NCBI GenBank assembly: GCA_030149815.1
Contig: JASLHI010000041.1
Span: 1 to 15,580, forward strand
DNA: 15,580 nucleotides
DNA from: Aquirhabdus sp.
Lineage (GTDB): Bacteria; Pseudomonadota; Gammaproteobacteria; Pseudomonadales; Moraxellaceae
Reading direction: 5' to 3'
The number at the start of each line of letters is the position of its first letter. Position 1 is the first letter of the stretch. Under the pieces are notes generated by a model, which did not search any database, was not told where the DNA came from, and worked only from the letters and a program-made list of their open reading frames with translations. Below, in pieces: positions 1-7,825 of this stretch. A program made the translations under genes and the position numbers.

Positions 1-285
<285 letters not shown>

Positions 286-293
286 GCGCGCGC

Positions 294-324
294 ATAGTAT
301 CAAACTGATGGAGGATGGTGTGAA
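294..324 (-). promoter_or_regulatory. Probable sigma70 promoter of rnpB
   Basis: On the minus strand, TTCACA (319-324) lies 17 bases before GATACT (296-301), about 10 bases upstream of the inferred RNA 5' end near 285. An overlapping -10 reading, TACTAT (294-299), is also possible. The position relative to the RNA start is the main support; neither hexamer is a full consensus match. Confidence 0.5.
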
Positions 325-380
325 TTAAACTGCAATTATTTTTAGTTTTATTAATCATGCAACAATATCAAGCACTGATT

Positions 381-644
381 TTATGTCGAGGTAGAGCTTT
401 TTTCTCTTAAACGCTCAGATTTTGCAAGAAGTTCTTCTGGTGTTTCTGGAAAATCGGGATCTTTCGGAATACAGTCAACAGGACAAAACAATTGACATTG
501 CGGGACGTCAAAGTGCCCTACGCACTCTGTACACAAATCAGGATCAATCTCATAAATGACTGATCCCATATAAATCGCCTGATTTGGGCACACGGGCTCG
601 CATACATCACAATTGATGCACTCAGTGGTAATCTTGAGTGACAT
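381..644 (-). CDS. YfhL-type 2[4Fe-4S] dicluster ferredoxin
   Basis: A small cytoplasmic electron carrier of 87 residues. The first cluster motif is C9-x2-C12-x2-C15-x3-C19-P. The second is C38-x2-C41-x8-C50-x3-C54-P, followed by an extra C58. The eight-residue insertion between the second and third cysteines of the second motif, and the C-terminal extension, are typical of the Allochromatium vinosum/YfhL type of ferredoxin, which usually has low-potential clusters. The gene lies 41 bp downstream of coaD on the same strand and is probably co-transcribed with it. No strong Shine-Dalgarno sequence is visible. No convincing terminator is seen before rnpB, which has its own promoter. The electron partner cannot be told from the sequence. 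Confidence 0.93.
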   Translation of the reverse strand: MSLKITTECINCDVCEPVCPNQAIYMGSVIYEIDPDLCTECVGHFDVPQCQLFCPVDCIPKDPDFPETPEELLAKSERLREKSSTST

Positions 645-685
645 AACGAGCCATTAACCTTTTATTTAAAAAAACGATTAAAACC

Positions 686-1171
686 TTACCAACCGTTCGC
701 ATGTTTCGCAGCAAACGCTGCATTAACTGCTTTAGGTACAAACTTAGCAACATCACCATGCAATCGCGCAATTTCACGGACTAATGTGGAAGAAATAAAA
801 GATAAATGTTCGGATGGCGTGAGGAACACTGTTTCAAAGGTGTGATCCAGTTGACGATTCATATTTGCCAATTGAAATTCATATTCAAAATCCGAAACCG
901 CACGTAGACCACGCAATACTGCTGTTGCCTGCTGCTCTTTAAAGAGATTGACCAAAAGTCCACTAAAGCCGATTACTTTGACATTAGGTAAATGACCGAT
1001 CGCGCTATGAACCAAAGCCACACGCTCATCCAAAGTAAACACAGGGCTTTTATGATGACCCGCGGCAATCGCAACGACCACCTCATCGAACATTTTCGAT
1101 GCGCGCTCAATTAGATCAGCATGACCATTGGTCACAGGGTCAAATGTTCCAGGATAGATAACACGGGTCAT
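686..1171 (-). CDS. coaD: Phosphopantetheine adenylyltransferase (PPAT)
   Basis: Catalyses the penultimate step of coenzyme A synthesis: 4'-phosphopantetheine plus ATP gives dephospho-CoA and pyrophosphate, in the cytoplasm. The 161-residue length matches bacterial CoaD. The nucleotidyltransferase T/HxGH motif is T14-N-G-H17 within the N-terminal G8-TFDP segment. K41 occupies the usual phosphate-binding position, VLRGLR spans 85-90, and the C-terminal ISSTxxRE signature is at 126-133. The ATG start places the conserved N-terminal strand immediately after the initiator, although the Shine-Dalgarno is weak. The gene is divergent from smpB across about 220 bp and precedes the ferredoxin gene in what is probably a two-gene unit. 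Confidence 0.97.
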   Translation of the reverse strand: MTRVIYPGTFDPVTNGHADLIERASKMFDEVVVAIAAGHHKSPVFTLDERVALVHSAIGHLPNVKVIGFSGLLVNLFKEQQATAVLRGLRAVSDFEYEFQLANMNRQLDHTFETVFLTPSEHLSFISSTLVREIARLHGDVAKFVPKAVNAAFAAKHANGW

Positions 1172-1392
1172 CAGTAAGACTCGGCAATACGTTAGAATGG
1201 CGACATGTTATCAAGAATCTCAGTACAGTAAATGATTAACATGCCTAATTCATGCGCATATTTAAAATTTTTACTAAAAAATGCAACGCCAAGCTCGAAC
1301 ATGCGTCACAATAGCGCAATATAGAAAACAAAACCGTCCAATCCTGTGTGACCCATTGGATGGATTAGCGAAAGAGATGATTCACCAAAACC

Positions 1393-1863
1393 ATGAGTAA
1401 AGATAAAGCATCGGGCGGCACAATTGCCCAAAACCGTAAAGCGCGTCATGACTTCTTTATTGAAGATAAATATGAAGCTGGACTGGTATTACAAGGCTGG
1501 GAAATTAAAGCGATTCGCGCAGGAAAAATGACGATTTCTGAAAGTTATGTGATTTTCCGCGATAACGAAGCCTTTTTGTTTAACGCACAAATCACACCAC
1601 TTTGGACAGCATCCACGCATGTTGATCCCGAAGCTACTCGCACACGCAAACTATTGTTGTCACGTCGCCAAATTAACAAGCTGATGGCAGCGGTAAATCA
1701 AAAGGGTTATACCTGTGTGCCACTCGCAAGTTTTTGGAAAGGCCAATACGTCAAATGCGAAATTGCCTTAGTCAAAGGTAAGGCATTACACGATAAACGC
1801 GCGACTGAGAAAGACCGTGACTGGAGTCGTGAAAAGCAGCGTGTATTTAGAAAGAGTCATTAA
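1393..1863 (+). CDS. smpB: SsrA-binding protein SmpB
   Basis: The tmRNA partner in trans-translation: it binds the tRNA-like domain of tmRNA and delivers it to stalled ribosomes. The protein has 156 residues, the usual length. Family landmarks are the N-terminal NRKARHDFFIED block (about residues 14-25) with the following G-x-E-I-K-A-I-R strand. The KGKALHDKR segment (about 128-136) and the basic C-terminal tail ending in DWSREKQR, which inserts into the mRNA channel, are also present. The ATG start follows AGAGA about 15 bases upstream, a weak ribosome binding site. The tmRNA gene itself is not in this window. A tiny membrane protein gene follows 37 bp downstream. Confidence 0.97.
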   Translation: MSKDKASGGTIAQNRKARHDFFIEDKYEAGLVLQGWEIKAIRAGKMTISESYVIFRDNEAFLFNAQITPLWTASTHVDPEATRTRKLLLSRRQINKLMAAVNQKGYTCVPLASFWKGQYVKCEIALVKGKALHDKRATEKDRDWSREKQRVFRKSH

Positions 1864-1900
1864 GCAATAACAACGGCTGCGACTTTATGAGGGGTTTGAT

Positions 1901-1999
1901 ATGGGGCAGAAAAGTGCAATTATCACGGTACTTCTTCCAATTGTAATCATTATCTTAGGATTGTCTGCAGCCTATATTGTTCCACTTATTATAAAATAA
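1901..1999 (+). CDS. 32-residue single-helix membrane protein, unrecognised
   Basis: A very short reading frame starting with ATG at 1901 and ending in TAA at 1997-1999. It is preceded by GAGGGG at 1889-1894, eight bases from the end of GAGG to the start, which is better than most ribosome binding sites in this window. The product begins MGQKSA. It then runs as one continuous hydrophobic stretch from about residue 7 to 31 rich in Ile, Leu and Val, with a proline near each end of the helix, and ends in a single lysine. This is the profile of a single-pass inner-membrane small protein. It sits 37 bp after smpB and before a shared terminator, so it may be co-transcribed with smpB. I do not recognise a family, and function is unknown. 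Coding status is inferred from the ribosome binding site, the composition and the position. Confidence 0.6.
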   Translation: MGQKSAIITVLLPIVIIILGLSAAYIVPLIIK

Positions 2000-2070
2000 G
2001 ACCTATTACTTTTGAGATACCCTCTCCGACTGCACTCATTGAACTCAAATATCAACATGGTAGTGACAAT

Positions 2071-2102
2071 AAAAAACGCCCAGCAAATGCTAGGCGTTTT
2101 TT
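2071..2102. terminator. Bidirectional Rho-independent terminator between smpB unit and pit
   Basis: AAAAAACGCC (2071-2080) pairs with GGCGTTTTTT (2093-2102). The inner part adds an AGC/GCT pairing around an AAAT loop, with one mismatch. The A-run and U-run flank the stem symmetrically, so it can end transcription from both converging units. Confidence 0.9.
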
Positions 2103-2123
2103 ACATTTACTGTCATCACAACA

Positions 2124-3710
2124 TTAAATAAATTCCATAAACAACCAATACAATGCAGCAGACAAGGTCATGGCAGCAGGTAACGTCAGTACCCAAGCGT
2201 ATAAAATCCGCTTAATCGTGCCCCATTGCAGCCCAGACTTATTGGCTGTCATCGTACCCGCAACAGATCCATTCAAGACGTGCGTTGTACTGACAGGTAA
2301 GCCATACACATCAGCAGCACCAATCATGGCAATCGTCGATAACTGAGCAGCAAAACCTTGACCATAGTTCATTGGACGATTACCGATTTTTTCACCGACA
2401 GTTACGGCAATACGCTTCCAACCCACCAATGTTCCTAGACCAAGTGCTAACGCAACAGCGACTTTGACCCATGTAGGAATAAATTGAGTGGTCTGATCTA
2501 GACTCGCACTACTCTCTTGAATCGTTTTCTGATCCGCAGCTGGCAATTTTGATAACGCACCATCTTTCTTTAATCGTTTCAGGCATGCACTAATTAAATA
2601 CGTATCATTGCGCAAATCATGAACCGCTTGTGAAGGCACTTTATCGAAAGTTTTATATTGCTTTGCCGCTTGGCTCAGATTCATCTCAACCGCAGCAACC
2701 GCAGGTAATACTTGCTCTACTGTTCCAGAACCTTGCAAATACTCTGTCAAAGCCTTACGTGACTTTGGTAAATCTAATGCAACTTCTGCAGGTGATAAAA
2801 TGTGAGCAGTCTTCTCAGACAATACTGCAAATGAATGCACTTCTGTCGCATCCATCGTCTTATTCAACGAATATGCCATCGGCACGATACCGATCAGAAC
2901 CAACATGATCAAACCCATACCTTTTTGACCATCGTTAGAACCATGCACAAAACTTACACCAGCACAGCTTGCAACAAGCAGACTGCGAATCCAAAGCGGT
3001 GGCGGCTCGTTTCCTTCTGGCGGCTCAAAAAGCTCTGGCTTACGCGCGAATAAAACCTTACACAATAAGAAAATTACACCAGCAAGTACAAAACCTAATA
3101 AAGGAGAAAACAATAACGCCTTACCAACTTTAGTTGCCTGATCCCAATTCACACTACTAGAAACCAATCCCGCTGGTGTCAGCAATCGATTCATCAACCC
3201 AACGCCAATAATTGAACCAATCAGTGTATGTGAACTTGATGCTGGAATACCTGCTGCCCAAGTTCCTAAATTCCAAATAATCGCTGCAAGTAGCAAAGCA
3301 AAAACCATTGCAAAGCCTTGACTACTCCCCACATTCAGGATTAGTTCAACAGGCAACAAGGCCAAAATACCATAGGCGACTACGCCACTTGCTGATAGAA
3401 CACCAAGAAAATTCGCTATACCAGCTAACCCGACAGCGGATGGTGCAGACAATGCATTGGTATAAATAACGGTCACAACAGCATTCGCTGTATCATGAAA
3501 ACCATTTGCAAATTCAAAGCCCAGTGCAACGAATAACGCAGCACTCAACATAATAAAAGGAAGAAAGCTCAGCGCAGATGTGTTTGCTAAATCTGCAAAA
3601 AGTGCGAAACCGATATAAACCAATGCTGCAATGACAACAACAAAAAATAAAGGTTTAAAAATCGGATGTATCGGACTATCTATCGCTGTTACAGAAGAAT
3701 TCTGACTCAT
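2124..3710 (-). CDS. pitA: Low-affinity inorganic phosphate transporter, PitA type
   Basis: A PHO4-family inner-membrane transporter importing phosphate (as metal-phosphate) with protons. From the chosen start it is 528 residues. The two inverted-repeat signatures are visible: GFHDTAN at 70-76 and HGSNDGQKG at 256-264. They are matched by the paired loops PASSSHT (156-162) and PVSTTHV (472-478). Hydrophobic helices fill residues 20-220, 245-281 and 410-528. A hydrophilic region at about 282-408 forms a cytoplasmic domain, as in E. coli PitA. The frame stays open up to an ATG at 3794. However, a Pho box at 3813-3830 with a -10 about nine bases downstream would put the transcript start at or beyond that codon, so ATG 3710 (or ATG 3719) is preferred. 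No start has a strong Shine-Dalgarno. PhoB control is inferred. Confidence 0.93.
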   Translation of the reverse strand: MSQNSSVTAIDSPIHPIFKPLFFVVVIAALVYIGFALFADLANTSALSFLPFIMLSAALFVALGFEFANGFHDTANAVVTVIYTNALSAPSAVGLAGIANFLGVLSASGVVAYGILALLPVELILNVGSSQGFAMVFALLLAAIIWNLGTWAAGIPASSSHTLIGSIIGVGLMNRLLTPAGLVSSSVNWDQATKVGKALLFSPLLGFVLAGVIFLLCKVLFARKPELFEPPEGNEPPPLWIRSLLVASCAGVSFVHGSNDGQKGMGLIMLVLIGIVPMAYSLNKTMDATEVHSFAVLSEKTAHILSPAEVALDLPKSRKALTEYLQGSGTVEQVLPAVAAVEMNLSQAAKQYKTFDKVPSQAVHDLRNDTYLISACLKRLKKDGALSKLPAADQKTIQESSASLDQTTQFIPTWVKVAVALALGLGTLVGWKRIAVTVGEKIGNRPMNYGQGFAAQLSTIAMIGAADVYGLPVSTTHVLNGSVAGTMTANKSGLQWGTIKRILYAWVLTLPAAMTLSAALYWLFMEFI

Positions 3711-3797
3711 AGAAACCATTCTTTTGATGAAACGTCTTGATTGGAAATCATCGAATATGTCGTTCGATTTAAAAAAAACCGCCGTTCTACTCATCGC

Positions 3798-3830
3798 TGT
3801 TTAGCAAGTAAAATGACAGTTTAATGACAA
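3798..3830 (-). promoter_or_regulatory. Pho box and -10 region upstream of pit
   Basis: Read on the minus strand, 3830-3813 is TTGTCATTAAACTGTCAT. It matches the Pho box consensus (two CTGTCA-type heptamers in direct repeat, 11-bp period) at 16 of 18 positions. Nine bases further on comes TGCTAAACA, a weak extended -10, close to the spacing in known PhoB promoters where the box replaces the -35. It faces pit, not metH. Confidence 0.7.
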
Positions 3831-3888
3831 AACATCGTAAACGGCGGCATAATATCACACCTTGCATTCATGCCCTACGAGAACCTGA

Positions 3889-3894
3889 TAGAAT
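3889..3894 (+). promoter_or_regulatory. Possible -10 of the metH promoter
   Basis: TAGAAT is a good -10 hexamer, with a poor -35 candidate (ATTCAT, 3866-3871) 17 bases upstream. Transcription would begin near 3901, just before the 3904-3921 palindrome. This is a prediction from hexamer resemblance only. Confidence 0.35.
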
Positions 3895-3903
3895 AGCGAT
3901 CAA

Positions 3904-3921
3904 TTGAATATGTTTATTCAA
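3904..3921. repeat. Palindrome TTGAATA-TGTT-TATTCAA in the metH leader
   Basis: Perfect 7-bp arms around a four-base centre, about 97 bp upstream of the metH start. It contains TGAA and TTCA half-sites like those of the LysR-type activator MetR, but spaced by 8 bp rather than the 5 bp of the enterobacterial MetR consensus. It may be an operator or a small 5'-UTR hairpin. Confidence 0.5.
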
Positions 3922-4017
3922 AAATCAGCACCCTACTCTTTTTCACTTTAATCACATTTAAAGCACGGATGCTTTTCGTTGCCTCGCTTTATGCCTGATT
4001 CGGAGTCTTTTGTACAA

Positions 4018-7000
4018 ATGTCTACGCCTGCCCAAAACGCTAAAAACCTGAAAACTCAATTGACAGAGTTGCTCAAGAAAAAAATTCTGATCATTGACGG
4101 CGCAATGGGTACCATGATTCAACGCCATAAATTAGAAGAAGAAGATTATCGTGGTGAACGCTTTGCCGACTGGGCGCACGATTTAAAAGGCAATAACGAC
4201 CTGCTGGTCCTCACCCAGCCACAGATTATTCAAGGCATTCATGAGGCATACCTTGATGCTGGCGCGGACATTATTGAAACCAACAGCTTCAACGGCACAC
4301 AAGTTTCGATGTCGGATTACCACATGGAAGAACTCGTTCCTGAGATCAACCGTGAAGCGGCACGTCTGGCAAAAGCAGCATGCGCAAAATACTCAACCCC
4401 AGATAAACCGCGTTTTGTGGCAGGTGTACTCGGCCCTACTTCGCGCACCTGTTCGATTTCACCTGATGTGAATAACCCTGCGTTTCGTAACGTGACTTTT
4501 GATGCGCTGAAAGAAAACTATATTGAAGCAACACACGCACTGATCGAAGGTGGTGTGGATATTCTCCTGATTGAAACTGTTTTCGATACGCTGAACTGTA
4601 AAGCGGCGATTTTTGCAGTTAAAGAAGTCTTTAAACAGATTGGTTATGAACTGCCACTGATGATTTCGGGAACGATTACCGATGCGTCGGGTCGTACCTT
4701 AACGGGTCAGACTGCCGAAGCCTTCTGGAACTCGGTGCGTCATGGTGATTTATTGTCGATTGGTTTTAACTGTGCGCTTGGTGCGGACGCGATGCGCCCC
4801 CATGTGAAAACCGTTTCTGATGTTGCGGATACTTTTGTTTCCTCTCACCCCAATGCAGGCCTGCCAAATGCCTTTGGTGAATATGACGAAACGCCTGAAC
4901 AAACCGCAGAATTTTTAAGAGAATTTGCTGAAAGTGGTTTGATCAATATTACTGGCGGTTGCTGTGGTACAACGCCAGATCATATTCGTGCGATTTATAA
5001 TGCCGTTAAAGACATTGCGCCACGTCAAATTCCAGAAACTAAACCAGCTTGTCGTTTAAGTGGTTTAGAGCCCTTTAACATCACCCAAGAGTCCTTGTTT
5101 GTAAACGTCGGCGAACGGACTAACGTCACGGGATCAAAAAAATTCCTGCGTTTAATCCGTGAAGAAAACTTTGCAGAAGCACTCGAAGTTGCTCAGCAAC
5201 AAGTTGTTGCGGGCGCGCAGATCATCGACATTAACATGGATGAAGGGATGCTAGATTCGCAAAATGCGATGGTGCACTTCCTCAATCTAGTTGCGTCTGA
5301 GCCTGATATTTCCCGTGTGCCAATCATGATTGACTCCTCGAAATGGGAAATCATCGAAGCAGGTTTGAAATGCGTGCAAGGTAAACCTGTCGTCAACTCG
5401 ATTTCGTTAAAAGAAGGTTATGACGAGTTTGTCGAAAAAGCTCGCCTCTGCCGTCAGTACGGTGCAGCAATTATTGTCATGGCGTTCGATGAAACTGGTC
5501 AGGCGGATACGGCTGCACGTAAACGCGAAATCTGTAAACGCTCTTATGACATTCTCGTCAATGAAGTCGGCTACCCTGCTGAAGATATTATTTTTGACCC
5601 GAACGTGTTTGCAGTTGCGACGGGGATTGAAGAACACAACAACTATGCAGTCGATTTCATTGAAGCAACTGGCTGGATTAAACAGAACCTGCCTCATGCC
5701 ATGATTTCAGGTGGTGTATCGAACGTTTCCTTCTCATTCCGTGGTAATGAGCCTGTGCGTGAAGCGATTCACTCCGTGTTCTTGTACTACGCCATCAAGC
5801 AAGGCATGACGATGGGGATTGTCAATGCGGGGCAAATGGCAATCTATGACGACATTCCAAAAGAACTAAAAGACGCGGTCGAAGATGTCGTCCTCAATCA
5901 AAATCAGGGCGAGTCGGGTCAAATCGCAACTGAAAAACTGCTTGAAGTTGCCGAGAAGTTTCGCAGCCACAGCGGCGCAGCCAAAGAAGCTGAAAACCTC
6001 GAATGGCGTGATCAATCGGTTGAAAAACGCCTTGAATATGCGCTGGTCAAAGGCATCACGACTTATATCGACCAAGATACCGAAGAGGCTCGCCTTAAAG
6101 CCAAACGCCCACTCGATGTCATCGAGGGCGCACTCATGGACGGCATGAACGTGGTAGGTGACTTATTCGGCTCAGGTAAAATGTTCCTGCCTCAAGTGGT
6201 AAAATCTGCTCGCGTCATGAAGCAAGCCGTCGCATGGCTCAATCCGTACATCGAAGCTGAAAAAACTGGTAGCCAATCAAAAGGTAAAGTCCTGATGGCA
6301 ACCGTCAAAGGCGACGTGCATGATATTGGTAAAAATATCGTTGGCGTGGTACTCGGTTGTAACGGTTACGACATCGTTGACCTAGGTGTGATGGTGCCTT
6401 GTGAAAAAATCCTGCAAACCGCGATTGATCAGAAGTGTGACATCATCGGTTTGTCTGGTTTGATTACCCCTTCACTCGATGAAATGGTGTTTGTGGCCAA
6501 AGAAATGCAGCGTAAAGGCTTCACCATCCCGTTAATGATTGGTGGTGCAACAACGTCAAAAGCACATACTGCGGTAAAAATTGATCCGCAATATCATAAT
6601 GATGCGGTGATCTATGTTGCCGATGCTTCACGCGCGGTTGGCGTAGCGACCACCTTACTTTCACCAGAAATGCGCGGTAAATTTATTAACGAACATCGTT
6701 ATGAATACGCCAAAATTCGTGAGCGTTTAGCCAACAAGCAACCGAAAGCGGCAAAACTCAGCTATGCCGAATCCATTGAACATGGTTTCAAAATTGATGA
6801 GGGCTATGTGCCACCGAAGCCAAACGCATTAGGTACGCAAGTTATTAAAAATTATCCGCTAGAAACTTTAGTACCTTATTTTGATTGGACACCATTCTTT
6901 ATTTCATGGAGTTTGGCAGGTAAATTTCCGAAGATTCTGCAAGACGAAGTGGTTGGCGAAGCTGCGACTGATTTGTATAACCAAGCACAAATCATGCTCA

Positions 7001-7728
7001 AAGACATCATCGACAATCATCGTTTCGATGCGCGTGCGGTGTTTGGTTTATATCCTGCACAACGTACAAGCGCAGACACGGTTAGCGTGTTTGATGAAGC
7101 GGGTCAAAGCGTGACGCATACTTTCGAGCATTTACGTCAGCAGTCTGACAAGGTGACTGGCAAGCCGAACTTATCTTTAGCCGACTTTATCAGTACCTCA
7201 AAGGAAAATACTGACTACCTCGGCGGCTTCACAGTGTCGATCTTCGGTGCTGAAGAGCTGGCAAATGAATATAAAGCGAAAGGCGATGACTACTCTGCGA
7301 TTCTCGTTCAGTCATTAGCGGATCGTTTTGCGGAAGCCTTTGCGGAACATCTGCATGAGCGTATCCGTAAAGAGTTCTGGGGCTATAAGGCTGATGAAAC
7401 GCTGGAAAATGAAGAACTGATTAAAGAGAAGTATGTCGGTATTCGTCCTGCACCGGGCTACCCTGCATGTCCTGAACATTCAGAAAAAGCGGTGTTGTTT
7501 GATTGGTTAGGTTCGACGGATAAGATCGGTACGCAACTGACCGAACATTTTGCGATGATGCCGCCTTCTTCGGTCAGTGGTTTTTATTATTCACATCCTG
7601 ACAGTGAATACTTCAATGTCGGTAAAATTTCTCAAGATCAGCTTGAGGATTATGCACAGCGTAAAGGCTGGACAATTGATGTGGCGAAACGTTGGTTAGG
7701 ACCGAATTTGGATGATTCGATTGTATAA
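4018..7728 (+). CDS. metH: Cobalamin-dependent methionine synthase
   Basis: Transfers the methyl group of 5-methyltetrahydrofolate through cobalamin to homocysteine, making methionine in the cytoplasm. From ATG 4018 it has 1236 residues, against 1227 in E. coli, with all four modules. The homocysteine domain carries zinc ligands C252 (GFNC) and C315-C316 (GGCCG). The folate domain begins near VNVGERTNVTGS. The cobalamin module contains the cap region and D-x-H768-x-x-G (VHDIGKN) with the lower-axial histidine. The C-terminal S-adenosylmethionine reactivation domain contains RPAPGYPACPEH. The frame is open upstream to TTG 3979 and ATG 3991. ATG 4018 is preferred because GGAG lies at 4002-4005 (spacing 12, rather long) and the product then begins like the E. 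coli enzyme. No cobalamin riboswitch was recognised in the short upstream gap. Confidence 0.97.
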   Translation: MSTPAQNAKNLKTQLTELLKKKILIIDGAMGTMIQRHKLEEEDYRGERFADWAHDLKGNNDLLVLTQPQIIQGIHEAYLDAGADIIETNSFNGTQVSMSDYHMEELVPEINREAARLAKAACAKYSTPDKPRFVAGVLGPTSRTCSISPDVNNPAFRNVTFDALKENYIEATHALIEGGVDILLIETVFDTLNCKAAIFAVKEVFKQIGYELPLMISGTITDASGRTLTGQTAEAFWNSVRHGDLLSIGFNCALGADAMRPHVKTVSDVADTFVSSHPNAGLPNAFGEYDETPEQTAEFLREFAESGLINITGGCCGTTPDHIRAIYNAVKDIAPRQIPETKPACRLSGLEPFNITQESLFVNVGERTNVTGSKKFLRLIREENFAEALEVAQQQVVAGAQIIDINMDEGMLDSQNAMVHFLNLVASEPDISRVPIMIDSSKWEIIEAGLKCVQGKPVVNSISLKEGYDEFVEKARLCRQYGAAIIVMAFDETGQADTAARKREICKRSYDILVNEVGYPAEDIIFDPNVFAVATGIEEHNNYAVDFIEATGWIKQNLPHAMISGGVSNVSFSFRGNEPVREAIHSVFLYYAIKQGMTMGIVNAGQMAIYDDIPKELKDAVEDVVLNQNQGESGQIATEKLLEVAEKFRSHSGAAKEAENLEWRDQSVEKRLEYALVKGITTYIDQDTEEARLKAKRPLDVIEGALMDGMNVVGDLFGSGKMFLPQVVKSARVMKQAVAWLNPYIEAEKTGSQSKGKVLMATVKGDVHDIGKNIVGVVLGCNGYDIVDLGVMVPCEKILQTAIDQKCDIIGLSGLITPSLDEMVFVAKEMQRKGFTIPLMIGGATTSKAHTAVKIDPQYHNDAVIYVADASRAVGVATTLLSPEMRGKFINEHRYEYAKIRERLANKQPKAAKLSYAESIEHGFKIDEGYVPPKPNALGTQVIKNYPLETLVPYFDWTPFFISWSLAGKFPKILQDEVVGEAATDLYNQAQIMLKDIIDNHRFDARAVFGLYPAQRTSADTVSVFDEAGQSVTHTFEHLRQQSDKVTGKPNLSLADFISTSKENTDYLGGFTVSIFGAEELANEYKAKGDDYSAILVQSLADRFAEAFAEHLHERIRKEFWGYKADETLENEELIKEKYVGIRPAPGYPACPEHSEKAVLFDWLGSTDKIGTQLTEHFAMMPPSSVSGFYYSHPDSEYFNVGKISQDQLEDYAQRKGWTIDVAKRWLGPNLDDSIV

Positions 7729-7740
7729 ATGATGATAAAG

Positions 7741-7765
7741 AAATCCCCTCGCTTGAGGGGATTTT
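7741..7765 (+). terminator. Rho-independent terminator of metH
   Basis: AAATCCCCTC (7741-7750), loop GCTT, then GAGGGGATTT (7755-7764): a perfect 10-bp stem followed by a short T-rich run, 13 bp after the metH stop. It insulates the next gene, which must have its own promoter. Confidence 0.88.
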
Positions 7766-7809
7766 CATTTCTGAAATAAAAACATTATCATCAAATAAAT
7801 CATTTAATC

Positions 7810-7823
7810 TTATTTGCAAATAA
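7810..7823. promoter_or_regulatory. Perfect 14-bp palindrome just before the TIGR02391-like gene
   Basis: TTATTTGCAAATAA is its own reverse complement and ends two bases before ATG 7826, exactly where a ribosome binding site would be expected. No Shine-Dalgarno is present. It could be an operator or part of an AT-rich leader; its role is inferred from position only. Confidence 0.45.
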
Positions 7824-7825
7824 TA

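Noticed and set aside
1337..1360. Inverted repeat TCCAAT/ATTGGA upstream of smpB
   Set aside because: Six-base arms with a 12-base loop and no U-run; too weak to call a terminator, riboswitch or operator.
3795..3978. Possible cobalamin riboswitch ahead of metH
   Set aside because: The gap is short and no B12-box-like conserved block was found on the plus strand; most of it is accounted for by the pit Pho box and promoter elements.
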